Assembly: GCF_027923765.1 (NCBI RefSeq)
Contig: NZ_AP026709.1
Coordinates: forward strand, 2,723,501 to 2,787,500
Reading direction: 5' to 3'
DNA length: 64,000 bases
Source: Pseudodesulfovibrio nedwellii
Lineage (GTDB): Bacteria > Desulfobacterota > Desulfovibrionia > Desulfovibrionales > Desulfovibrionaceae
The notes below the pieces were generated by a model. It ran no database searches, was not told the origin of the DNA, and saw only the letters and a list, made by a program, of their open reading frames with translations. The position numbers and the translations under genes were made by a program. Each line of letters begins with the position of its first letter. The stretch's first letter is position 1. Of the stretch, positions 45,701 through 52,894 are shown piece by piece.

Positions 45701-45838
45701 TACGGTTGGGTGAAACCTGTCGACGGTGGCGATTCTGCAAATATTGTAACACCAAACGTTGGCGACCCGAATACTGGTATTCCTGAATACAAAGCGTTCA
45801 TGGTCAACTTACGCAAGTGGAAAGAAGGGGATAAATAA
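42791..45838 (+). CDS. fdhA: Periplasmic formate dehydrogenase catalytic subunit, selenocysteine-containing
   Basis: 1015 residues read through an in-frame TGA (43364-43366) as selenocysteine 192, in the active-site context EHQARI-U-HSATVAALG. A Tat signal (RRDFVK, residues 5-10) directs export. Cys51, 54, 58 and 88 bind the proximal [4Fe-4S] cluster; the rest is the molybdopterin/tungstopterin oxidoreductase fold with WTQHSVGVQNIRAM, RGECNVQGSTD and the C-terminal pterin-binding domain. It oxidises formate to CO2 (or the reverse) in the periplasm, passing electrons to FdhB and the cytochrome c3 encoded next. fdhB starts at the overlapping TAATG. Confidence 0.96.
43364..43399 (+). promoter_or_regulatory. 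UGA selenocysteine codon and bSECIS hairpin
   Basis: The TGA at 43364 is followed after 16 bases by CGGCTCT-GGG-AGAGTCG (43383-43399), a 7-bp stem with one G-U pair and a small loop containing G, within the distance required for SelB recruitment in bacterial fdh messages. The same location in the protein is Sec or Cys in all formate dehydrogenases. Confidence 0.88.
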
Positions 45839-46590
45839 TGAGTGGTAAAAGCTTTTTTGTTGATCTGACCCTTTGTACCGCGTGTCGTGGATGCCAGGTT
45901 GCATGTAAGCAGTGGAAAAATCTTCCTGCCGAAAAAACGCGCAATGTTGGCTCCCATCAGAATCCACAAGACTTGTCTTCCAAGACTATCCGTCTTGTTC
46001 GTTTCCACGAAGAGCGTGATGCTAATGGTAAACTGCAATGGAACTTCTTTCCAGAACAGTGCCGTCATTGTCTCGAACCTCCTTGTAAGTCCATCGGGAA
46101 TATGTACTGCGAAAACGGTATTGAACAAGATCCCAAAACTGGGGCTGTTGTTATGAATAGCCGCACTTCTGGCATTGGTGACAAAGTTACCAGTGAAGAA
46201 TTGTGTCCATACAACGTACCTCGCATGGACGAAGAAAGCGGGCAATGGTTCAAGTGCGATATGTGCTTGGATCGTGTTGAAGCTGGCCTTCTTCCTGCCT
46301 GTGTTCAAAGTTGCCCAACTGGTACTATGAACTTTGGGGACCGTGAAGATATGCTCGCTCTCGCGAAAAAGCGCTTGGCAGAAGTGAAGAAAACCAACCC
46401 GGATGCTTACCTTGCAGACCCTGAGTCTGTTCGTGTCATTTACTTATGCACCGCTCCGCCAGAAAGCTACAATGGTAACTTGCTCGCATCTATAGATGGA
46501 AGTAAATTGATGAAAACTGCACAGGCCAAAAGTGGCGTCAACCGCCGTGATTTGCTTGCCGGTCGCTTTGGCTCAAAGGCGAAAGCGTAA
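45838..46590 (+). CDS. fdhB: Formate dehydrogenase iron-sulfur subunit
   Basis: 250 residues with four [4Fe-4S] clusters: Cys13, 16, 19 and 23 begin the first ferredoxin motif (CTACRGCQVAC), then CRHCLEPPC, a CPYNVPR and KCDMCLDRV, and CVQSCPTG. No C-terminal membrane anchor is seen, so it is the soluble beta subunit that relays electrons from FdhA to the cytochrome. It has no own signal peptide and should be exported with FdhA by the Tat route. Confidence 0.94.
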   Translation: MSGKSFFVDLTLCTACRGCQVACKQWKNLPAEKTRNVGSHQNPQDLSSKTIRLVRFHEERDANGKLQWNFFPEQCRHCLEPPCKSIGNMYCENGIEQDPKTGAVVMNSRTSGIGDKVTSEELCPYNVPRMDEESGQWFKCDMCLDRVEAGLLPACVQSCPTGTMNFGDREDMLALAKKRLAEVKKTNPDAYLADPESVRVIYLCTAPPESYNGNLLASIDGSKLMKTAQAKSGVNRRDLLAGRFGSKAKA

Positions 46591-46614
46591 ACATACATAC
46601 GTAAAGGAAATATT

Positions 46615-47031
46615 ATGAAAAAAGTATTCATCATGTCCCTGCTGTGTGTTTGTTTTACCGCAGTATTGGCCTTTGCTCAGGCAGAACTGGTGTCAGCTAT
46701 TGATGCTCCTGACGATGACCTTGAAATTAATGTCATCGAAGGAAACAGCAAACGTAACCTCGGGGTTACCTTCAACCATTCCAGTCATGAAGACATTGAT
46801 TGCTTCACCTGTCACCACAAAAACGAAGTGGCAGACGAACCTGAATCGTGCGCGAACTGCCATACCGATGTGGCTCCGGATGCTCAGGGGCATAAGTCTT
46901 ACTTCCGTGCAATGCATGTGAAAGGCACTGAACAAGCGTCTTGTCTCTCTTGTCACCAAGAAGAGTTCGCTGGCGACAAAGACTTGACTGGTTGCGCCAA
47001 CTCCTCTTGTCATCCCAATGGGTTGTACTAA
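46615..47031 (+). CDS. Tetraheme cytochrome c3-family protein
   Basis: 138 residues, with a Sec signal peptide (SLLCVCFTAVLAFAQA). Four heme sites are visible: CFTCH, CANCH, CLSCH and an expanded CANSSCH (CX4CH), plus extra His residues for bis-His ligation (FNHSSHED, HHK, MHV). The CX4CH site is typical of cytochromes c3. It is the third gene of the fdh operon and the probable electron acceptor of FdhAB in the periplasm. Confidence 0.93.
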   Translation: MKKVFIMSLLCVCFTAVLAFAQAELVSAIDAPDDDLEINVIEGNSKRNLGVTFNHSSHEDIDCFTCHHKNEVADEPESCANCHTDVAPDAQGHKSYFRAMHVKGTEQASCLSCHQEEFAGDKDLTGCANSSCHPNGLY

Positions 47032-47148
47032 AATAATAACAGTATAAACGTCTAGCGGCAGCTCCATGCTGAGATCACGGATGCATACAAAATGTGTGTC
47101 ATCTACTGAATGCAGACCGGTGCCGACGGCTATTACTGAAATATAAAT

Positions 47149-47192
47149 ACCTGGGGCGGAGTACCTCTCCGCTCCGGGTTTCTTTTATTTAG
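47149..47192 (+). terminator. Terminator of the fdh operon
   Basis: GGGGCGGAG and CTCCGCTCC pair around TACCT, followed by GGGTTTCTTTTATTT. Confidence 0.72.
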
Positions 47193-47380
47193 CTTTACAG
47201 TTTGCTCAAAATGTTCGTTGGCAAGATGCAAGCAGCAACCAAGGTTGCTGCATATCACTCGTGCGCAAGAATTTGGTTGGTTCAGAGCAGGGAAGCCAGC
47301 GAGGATTTTGAAGAGATTGATGAAACACCTCCGTAAGTTGTCGCGCCGGACCTTGCGACACATGGCTAACGGAGTTTCTC

Positions 47381-47424
47381 AGGCCCCACGTAGTGTGCTA
47401 TCTACGTGGGGCCTATTTGTTAAC
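47381..47424 (+). terminator. Strong isolated hairpin/terminator
   Basis: AGGCCCCACGTAG and CTACGTGGGGCCT form a perfect 13-bp stem around TGTGCTAT, then ATTTGTT. No convincing gene precedes it; the open frame 47218-47511 runs through it and is not credible. An unannotated small RNA ending here is possible. The flanking sequence 47193-47655 shows nothing else. Confidence 0.75.
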
Positions 47425-47655
47425 GAAACAGTTTGTATGGAAAGCCTTCCTCGCCGGAGGGGAGTGCCTTGTCGCTCCGTGGAGTTCAAAGACTTGCTAA
47501 CGCCTGAATAATCGGTTTCCTTTATGGCCCATACACCTACTATCCGATGTGGCTTGAGTCGAAGAACCGTTGGTGTGGGTGTTTTTCTACAGCGCGAAAT
47601 TATTGTTTTTTAACAAAAAAAAGGGGTCTTCATAGACATGAAGATCTTAAAATTC

Positions 47656-47706
47656 TGGTGCGCTAGAGAGGATTCGCCCTCCCCGGGCATCGGCTTAGAA
47701 GATGAC
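47656..47706 (-). pseudogene. Degenerate 3' half of a tRNA-Arg gene
   Basis: About 50 bases (TGGTGCGCTAGAGAGGATTCG, then CATCGGCTTAGAAG) align with the T-arm, anticodon region and CCA end of the intact tRNA-Arg at 48732-48808, with several mismatches. The 5' half is missing. This is the usual footprint of integration at a tRNA 3' end followed by decay. Confidence 0.75.
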
Positions 47707-47980
47707 TGGTGGATGTTAGTGATTTAAGTGTGTTACGTGCTTAGCCCTTTCAATGCGTTCACTACGCGTACGAGGGACAGGGTGTTTTATGGTCAGCCTT
47801 GTGGTCGATTGAACATTTATTTAGTTTGGGGGAAAGAAGTCTGCCCCTGTTGTCGGTGTGAGAGGTTTAGGATGTTTTCTGAAGTTGTGGCTTAGACCTC
47901 TTGAACGCCATGCACGAGGTTGCATGTGTAACATCTGAAATGATTTGGTTTTTTAATGGATTGAACTCCTAGGATTTTTC

Positions 47981-48643
47981 ATGAAAATTATTATCTTAAT
48001 TCCACCATCTGAGGGTAAGGCTGATGGAGGAAATGATAAATCTTTGAAGTCTGTATCAGGTGTTGTTGCTGACTTAATTGAAGCGATTAAAGAAGCTGAT
48101 CCTAATAAGTTATATGGGCTTAAGGAAAAGGCTCTCGAGAAAGCAATTACTGTAAATAAGGAAGTCTTAAGCTCAAAAACAATGCCAGCAATTGAACGGT
48201 ATACAGGGGTTGTTTACGACGCAATTGATTATCAAACTTTGAAAAATAAATCTGACTTTGATAAAAAAGTGTTCATTGTATCAGGGTTATTTGGTCTTGT
48301 TCGTCCTACTGATTTGATTCCCAATTATCGTTTGAAGATTGATAAATTAAAGGCCGCCAAGGTATGGTTGAATTCCAATTCAGAGCAATTAAAAGATAAA
48401 TTTGTTATTGATTTATTACCGCAAGCACACAAGAAAGCCGTGAAATATGAAAATGGAATCGAGGTTGGATTTGTCCTAAAAAAAGCAGGGAAAAAGATGC
48501 CGGCAGGTCACCAAGGAAAGCATATTAAAGGTCGATTTATCAGGTGGTTTGTTGAGAACAATATCACTGACTTAAAGTATTTTAAAGATTTTAAGGAAGA
48601 AGGCTATAAGTGGACTGGTGAAGTTTTTTTAAAGGAAGTTTAA
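47981..48643 (+). CDS. YaaA/UPF0246-family protein
   Basis: 220 residues of the YaaA (DUF328) family: start IILIPPSEGKA, ERYTGVVYDAIDY (~73-86), FIVSGLFGLVRPTDLIPNYRLKI and the HQGKHIKGRFIRWFVEN tail. E. coli YaaA lowers free iron and limits damage during peroxide stress. The gene is clearly richer in A and T than its neighbours and lies alone between the decayed tRNA-Arg fragment and the intact tRNA-Arg, suggesting horizontal acquisition. Confidence 0.88.
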   Translation: MKIIILIPPSEGKADGGNDKSLKSVSGVVADLIEAIKEADPNKLYGLKEKALEKAITVNKEVLSSKTMPAIERYTGVVYDAIDYQTLKNKSDFDKKVFIVSGLFGLVRPTDLIPNYRLKIDKLKAAKVWLNSNSEQLKDKFVIDLLPQAHKKAVKYENGIEVGFVLKKAGKKMPAGHQGKHIKGRFIRWFVENNITDLKYFKDFKEEGYKWTGEVFLKEV

Positions 48644-48691
48644 TTGTTTTCAAAACTGACAGATCCATTCTCAGTTTATGGTCGGTACGAA

Positions 48692-48724
48692 AAAAGGGCT
48701 AACGATTTCTCGTTAACCCTTTGA
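48692..48724. terminator. Terminator after yaaA-like gene
   Basis: AAAGGGCTAACGA-TTTC-TCGTTAACCCTTT, near-perfect stem with A/T flanks; also suitable for the minus-strand tRNA transcript. Confidence 0.85.
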
Positions 48725-48731
48725 TTTCTCA

Positions 48732-48808
48732 TGGTGCGCCAGGGAGGATTCGAACCCCCGGCCGTCGGCTTAGAAGGCCGATGCTCTATCCAACTGAGCT
48801 ACTGGCGC
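48732..48808 (-). tRNA. tRNA-Arg (anticodon UCU)
   Basis: A 77-nt cloverleaf on the minus strand: acceptor GCGCCAG/CTGGCGC with discriminator A and encoded CCA, D-arm GCTC...GAGC, anticodon arm TCGGC-CTTCTAA-GCCGA (anticodon TCT), and T-arm CGGGGGTTCGAATCCTC-type. It reads AGA codons. Confidence 0.96.
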
Positions 48809-48866
48809 ACGGGGATACTTGATAATAGAGGGAGTGGCAGAAGGTCAAGGATATTGTGAAGGTCTG

Positions 48867-49283
48867 TTATTCACCGATAATCTTGACCAGAACACGCTTT
48901 CTGCGTCGTCCATCGAACTCGCCGTAGAAGATGCGCTCCCATGTGCCGAAGTCTAATTGGCCGTCAGTGATGGCGACCACGACCTCTCGGCCCATGACCT
49001 GCCGTTTCATGTGTGCGTCGGCGTTGTCTTCGTATCCATTGTGTCGATATTGCCCCACGGGTTCATGCGGTGCGAGCTTTTCCAGCCATACTTCATAATC
49101 GTGATGCAGGCCGGACTCATCGTCATTGATGAACACCGAGGCCGTGATGTGCATGGCGTTGACCAGACACAGTCCTTCATGAATATTGGATTCTCGCAGG
49201 CACTCTTCCACCTCTTCCGTGATGTTGATGAACGCCCGACGGGTCGGGACTTCGAAGAACAGTTCTTTGCGGTACGATTTCAT
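48867..49283 (-). CDS. YjbQ/UPF0047-family protein
   Basis: 138 residues. Family motifs are [21 protein letters not shown] (metal ligands), [15 protein letters not shown] and [25 protein letters not shown]. Members bind a metal and have weak thiamine-phosphate synthase activity; the physiological role is unclear. The start overlaps the upstream stop (ATGA), AAGGAAC precedes it, and three minus-strand genes here form one unit. Confidence 0.92.
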   Translation of the reverse strand: MKSYRKELFFEVPTRRAFINITEEVEECLRESNIHEGLCLVNAMHITASVFINDDESGLHHDYEVWLEKLAPHEPVGQYRHNGYEDNADAHMKRQVMGREVVVAITDGQLDFGTWERIFYGEFDGRRRKRVLVKIIGE

Positions 49284-49723
49284 TGTTGTTCCTTGATTCT
49301 TTTTTCCCACTCCCGAACACCCCCATCCACCATATGAAATAGCGGATGAGCATCAGGTCTTTCGATTGCCTGAGATTCTTTGAACCGTTTAGGATCTCGT
49401 TTTTTCAGTTTTTTTAACAAATGATGCCATTCGTAGTCGAGTTGGCCTGATGTCTCTTCAATGGAAGGGGCAGTTGCTGTCTCATCAATCTTGTTCGCGT
49501 TGAAATTGTAGTTGCGTTCGCGTGATTCTGTCAGCACAGCGGAAAGGTATGCATCAATGGCGATTAACGGATTGGGATGTTCGTGGAAACGGGTGAGTTG
49601 CGGGTGGTTTTTATACCCTTTGGTTTGACCATGAAGTACTGCGCGCGCAAGCAGACCTTCACGCCAGAGCGCTACTAAACCTTTGGCGTCAAGGTGTTTG
49701 GGGTGCACGGTCCAGAGCCGCAC
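49280..49723 (-). CDS. Pyrimidine-dimer DNA glycosylase family protein (T4 EndoV-like)
   Basis: 147 residues resembling the Pyr_excise family: start [45 protein letters not shown] and a C-terminal [17 protein letters not shown]4 endonuclease V uses the N-terminal Thr2 amine to cleave UV dimers; here residue 2 is Arg, as often in bacterial members, so catalysis must differ or the N-terminus be processed. The role is likely DNA repair. It is 5 bases downstream of the 49729 gene. Confidence 0.78.
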   Translation of the reverse strand: MRLWTVHPKHLDAKGLVALWREGLLARAVLHGQTKGYKNHPQLTRFHEHPNPLIAIDAYLSAVLTESRERNYNFNANKIDETATAPSIEETSGQLDYEWHHLLKKLKKRDPKRFKESQAIERPDAHPLFHMVDGGVREWEKRIKEQQ

Positions 49724-49728
49724 AGGCG

Positions 49729-50277
49729 TTACCTCGTTTCGGCCAGATAGCCCAGCTCACGCGAAAAGTCGTCGGTATCGACAGGCTTGTCATGGAGCAG
49801 GTGGCCCAGCCGCATCATAGGGCCGGTAGGAAAATCCTTGGTCCAACGATCATAGTAACCGGTGAAGCCATACATCCAGAGCATTTCTGAGGTCTGTGTG
49901 AAGACCTGATCTGCAAAGGAGCGCCATGTAGTGGTGGTTTTTATTTCCCAGACGGGGAACTCTTCTCCGTCCACTTCACGTTTGCCCTTGAAGTCCACGG
50001 TGATGTCGAGTCTTCCGTTGGGCCTTGGGATGACTGACCAGTAATAGAGCCAGCCTTCGCCGCCCCATTCGAATTCCGTGTGGCGATAATCTTTTTCCAT
50101 GTTGGTCGGCGCGTTTAGGTTGTGGATATCACATAAACATCTGAACAGGTCCTTGAGTGGTTCAGAGAACGTGGATTGAACGCTCAGATCGTAGTGGGAG
50201 TCACTGGCAATCAAGCGACATTCCAACCGACCGGAGCTGATTTCCGGGAAAAAAATCTGAAAACGTTCGCCAGACAT
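49729..50277 (-). CDS. Conserved hypothetical protein
   Basis: 182 residues, unrecognised. It is soluble, rich in Trp/Tyr (WGGEGWLYYWSVIPRPNGRLDITVDF, MLWMYGFTGYYDRWTKDFPTG) with no signal or membrane segment. It looks like a beta-rich globular protein. GGAGG 5 bases before ATG 50277 fixes the start, and it leads the unit with the EndoV-like and YjbQ genes. Confidence 0.7.
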   Translation of the reverse strand: MSGERFQIFFPEISSGRLECRLIASDSHYDLSVQSTFSEPLKDLFRCLCDIHNLNAPTNMEKDYRHTEFEWGGEGWLYYWSVIPRPNGRLDITVDFKGKREVDGEEFPVWEIKTTTTWRSFADQVFTQTSEMLWMYGFTGYYDRWTKDFPTGPMMRLGHLLHDKPVDTDDFSRELGYLAETR

Positions 50278-50393
50278 CCGTACCTCCAAAGAAAATACAA
50301 TTTCTCAAATCCTACACAACTCCTTTTGGATTAGCAAAAGGAATGGCGTTGAAAGCGACTCTCATTGTTTTTGGGAAAGGGCGAATTTCAAAT

Positions 50394-50472
50394 CCTGTCA
50401 AGATGATTTTTTATACCAATCGAATGATTTTATTCTACATTCAGTCACATTCAGTCGTTTTTCGAAAAACCC
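50394..50472 (+). promoter_or_regulatory. Shared rhs/capsid upstream box, copy C (capsid-like gene)
   Basis: CCTGTCAAGATGATTTTTTA, TACATTCAGTCACATT and TTTTTCGAAAAACCC repeat the layout of box A with most positions identical. It lies 154 bases before the capsid-like start and is followed by an AAAAACC/GGTTTTT stem with extra T residues (50465-50487) and GCGAAATAGTTTCGC. It is the only copy on the plus strand. Confidence 0.78.
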
Positions 50473-50626
50473 GTGTTAGGTTTTTTTCCCGGCCCGGAGG
50501 TCTCGGCAAACGGCCCTTGCAATCATGGCGAAATAGTTTCGCTGACGGTTACGTGGACACCCGTTGACAGGACACAGCTCGGATACCCGGACTCGTTGAG
50601 AATTTGTAACGGACAAGGAGAAAACG

Positions 50627-51457
50627 ATGTCCACAACTGTCAGTAATGGTTTTGTAACCCAATATGTTGAAATGGTGCATCAGGCTTATCAGGCTCAGGG
50701 CTCTAAAATGCGCCAGACCGTCCGCCTTCAGAGTGAGGTCGAAGGTTCCAAGTGCGTGTTTCAGAAAGTCGGCAAGGGTGCGGCTGGCAAGAAAACCCGT
50801 CATGGTAACGTACCGCTCATGAATCTCAACCATTCTAATGTGTCCTGCACACTGTCTGACTGGTACGCAGCCGAGTACATCGACAAACTTGATGAACTCA
50901 AGGACAAGGGCGACGAAAAGCAGGTGGCTGCCAATGCCGGTGCCTGGGCTTTGGGGCGCAAGATTGATGAATTGATTATTACCAAGCTCGGCGGTGCCGC
51001 CAACGTGGTCGCTGAGAACACATCCGGCCTGACCAAGGACAAGATCCTTCAGGCCTTCGGTACTATGAATGCCAATGATGTGCCGGACGACGGTCATCGT
51101 TTCGCTGTAGTCGGTCCGCACCAGTGGAATGAGCTGCTCAATATTCAGGAGTTCAAGTCCAGCGATTACGCTGGCGAACAGTATCCTTGGCTCAAGGGAA
51201 CAGAATCCCGCACTTGGCTCGGTATCACCTGGATGTTCCACACCGGCCTGCCGCTGGATAACGGTATGCGCAAATGCTTTGTCTACCATCGCAACGCTGC
51301 TGGTCTGGCTGAGGGCCAGAAGGTCAAGGCTTTTGTGGACTGGGTGCCGGAAAAGGCCGCTCATTTGGTGGACCATATGCTCAGCGCCGGTGCCTGCCTT
51401 ATCGACCCGGACGGCGTGATTGAAATTCAGTGCGACGACGACGCAGTGATTCTTTAA
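50627..51457 (+). CDS. Phage major-capsid-like protein, solitary
   Basis: 276 residues resembling tailed-phage major capsid proteins of the kind that begin with an extended N-arm (TTVSNGFVTQYVEMVHQAYQAQGSKMRQTV) and end in a beta-rich P-domain-like part (KAFVDWVPEKAAHLVDHMLSAGACLIDPDGVIEIQ). The spacing of AAGGAG before the ATG is good. No portal, terminase, protease or tail gene lies within the window around it, so it is not part of a complete prophage here. It shares its upstream box with two rhs genes and leads into an Rhs-like toxin. The family assignment is from memory of sequence style, not from a search. Confidence 0.72.
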   Translation: MSTTVSNGFVTQYVEMVHQAYQAQGSKMRQTVRLQSEVEGSKCVFQKVGKGAAGKKTRHGNVPLMNLNHSNVSCTLSDWYAAEYIDKLDELKDKGDEKQVAANAGAWALGRKIDELIITKLGGAANVVAENTSGLTKDKILQAFGTMNANDVPDDGHRFAVVGPHQWNELLNIQEFKSSDYAGEQYPWLKGTESRTWLGITWMFHTGLPLDNGMRKCFVYHRNAAGLAEGQKVKAFVDWVPEKAAHLVDHMLSAGACLIDPDGVIEIQCDDDAVIL

Positions 51458-51519
51458 GCTCGCTCAAAACTACAACCGGAGGGGGCGACCCCTCCGCCAT
51501 ATATATGGAGAATTGAACA

Positions 51520-51768
51520 ATGGCATACGTAAGTGAAGACATGCGGCTCATGGGTGGCGTCCCGGGTCAGCAGTTGTTTCTGTATCGTTCCGAAGACGCT
51601 GTCGCATCCGTGACCGGCTCCGGTTATTTTGATGAAGCAGCTATCGATTACACCCTCGGGACTGGCGACATCATCATCGCCTGCACCGGCGCTGATCAGG
51701 CCGAGGCCGTGGATATGTTGGTCGCCACCAATACGGACGGCGTGGTCACGATAGTCAGCGGTACTTAA
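51520..51768 (+). CDS. Small protein after capsid gene, decoration-protein-like
   Basis: 82 residues, beta-rich, no Cys, no membrane helix ([45 protein letters not shown]). Its size and place immediately after the capsid-like gene fit a capsid decoration or cement protein, but no family is recognised. GGAG lies 9 bases before the ATG, and a small GGAGGGGGCGACCCCTCC hairpin separates it from the capsid gene. Confidence 0.65.
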   Translation: MAYVSEDMRLMGGVPGQQLFLYRSEDAVASVTGSGYFDEAAIDYTLGTGDIIIACTGADQAEAVDMLVATNTDGVVTIVSGT

Positions 51769-51818
51769 CCTGTTCGACTCATAAGGAGTCGATTTCAAAA
51801 AGCGTTTCATACTCCTCC

Positions 51819-51854
51819 AGAGGACCTTCTTTCGGGAGGGTCCTCGCTTTTTTG
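51819..51854 (+). terminator. Terminator between the small capsid-associated gene and the mini-Rhs gene
   Basis: GAGGACCTTC/GAGGGTCCTC stem followed by GCTTTTTT. It should separate or attenuate expression of the downstream toxin-like gene. Confidence 0.88.
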
Positions 51855-51891
51855 AAAACGGCTGTAAACAAAGGGCAAAAGGTAAATCTAT

Positions 51892-52647
51892 ATGAAAGAT
51901 CTATTGAACAGCGATAAATATACGAGTATAAAAACCAGTAATATGACCGGCGCAGTTGGCCGCCAGTGGCTTGAATATGCAGACGGCATATTTGAACCGG
52001 TTCGTAAGGACGGGAACCTGAACAAAAAGTATCATGACAACAAATGTTCTCTTGACTGGTGGGTGGTGGACAAACCGACGGATTGGAATCCATTGACCGA
52101 AGGGAAAAAGGTTTCTTTGAATCATGATTATGGTCAGGAGGGAAAGCCGGGCGCAAAAGTGAGGCTGAAACCCCTTGGAACGGCCAGGCCGGGTGATAAC
52201 GAACGGAATCGACAGACCATGGAATTGCGATATGAAGACATGGGGAAGCACAAACCCCAACTGTTCGCTTCCAAGACAACTCTGGGTCAGGGGTCTGCCG
52301 CATTGCAGGAGCACGGCATTAATCCGAATCAGGGTTCCGGGCATGAAAGGAGACCTCCGTCTTCTTCCAGAGATGCGGCATGCATGGAAAAGGCCAATAT
52401 GGATAAAGGGGATTCTGAGTATACTCGTTGGCTTTTGGAGATAAAGAAAAATCCGCCGTGGAAAAGCAAAGAAAAGACGCCAACGGAAAAGGTGCAAAGT
52501 GTGACGCATCCGTTGGGAGAAGAGGTCGGAGTGACTATATTACAAGAGCTGTTGAGAAACTCAGGGCCTGCTGGCAGGGCCTTGGGTAAAGGTCTTGGTC
52601 CGGTTGGAATTGCGTTGGATGTATTGGATGGTTCAGAGGTGTGGTGA
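51892..52647 (+). CDS. Miniature Rhs-type protein without YD-repeat shell
   Basis: 251 residues. Residues 1-~115 match the N-terminal domain of Rhs1 (WLEYADGIFEPVRKDGNLNKKY, then WWVVDKPTDWNPLTEG and a basic linker), so the two share a leader or docking domain. No YD repeats follow; the chain goes straight into a Pro/Ser/Lys-rich linker and a C-terminal Gly/Leu-rich segment (SGPAGRALGKGLGPVGIALDVLDG, split here at ~residue 222-246) like those at toxin ends. The next gene, overlapping by 7 bases, is a small membrane protein. A toxin role is inferred. No good ribosome site is visible. Confidence 0.72.
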   Translation: MKDLLNSDKYTSIKTSNMTGAVGRQWLEYADGIFEPVRKDGNLNKKYHDNKCSLDWWVVDKPTDWNPLTEGKKVSLNHDYGQEGKPGAKVRLKPLGTARPGDNERNRQTMELRYEDMGKHKPQLFASKTTLGQGSAALQEHGINPNQGSGHERRPPSSSRDAACMEKANMDKGDSEYTRWLLEIKKNPPWKSKEKTPTEKVQSVTHPLGEEVGVTILQELLRNSGPAGRALGKGLGPVGIALDVLDGSEVW

Positions 52648-52841
52648 TGACTCGACATATTCGAAAAGCTCTTATTGATATGGCTGGCCATGTGGCTGTT
52701 GCAGCAATCGTCTTTGGCTTGTGCTATTGGTGGTCTGAGCGAATTGATTTTTCATTTATTTGCAGTTCGATTATCATCGCCGGTGGTATCAAAAATTCCA
52801 TTATGACGTACAATTATGAAAAGCGACATCGTGTGAAGTAA
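52641..52841 (+). CDS. Small membrane protein, putative immunity of the mini-Rhs
   Basis: 66 residues with two hydrophobic segments (HVAVAAIVFGLCYWW and FICSSIIIAGGI) and a basic end. It starts within the last codons of the mini-Rhs gene; an internal ATG at 52647 is also possible. Position and overlap are those of an immunity gene; no family is recognised. A hairpin terminator follows. Confidence 0.62.
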   Translation: MVMTRHIRKALIDMAGHVAVAAIVFGLCYWWSERIDFSFICSSIIIAGGIKNSIMTYNYEKRHRVK

Positions 52842-52844
52842 AAA

Positions 52845-52877
52845 ATGGGGATGCCCATTCGGACATCCCCGTCTATT
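52845..52877. terminator. Bidirectional terminator
   Basis: GGGGATG-CCCATTCGGA-CATCCCC with A-rich left and T-rich right flanks, between the mini-Rhs unit and the MBL hydrolase. Confidence 0.82.
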
Positions 52878-52894
52878 TTGAATAACCGTAAGCT

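Noticed and set aside
47218-47511. 97-residue frame after the fdh operon
   Set aside because: It reads through a perfect 13-bp terminator hairpin, is Arg-rich and has no ribosome site.
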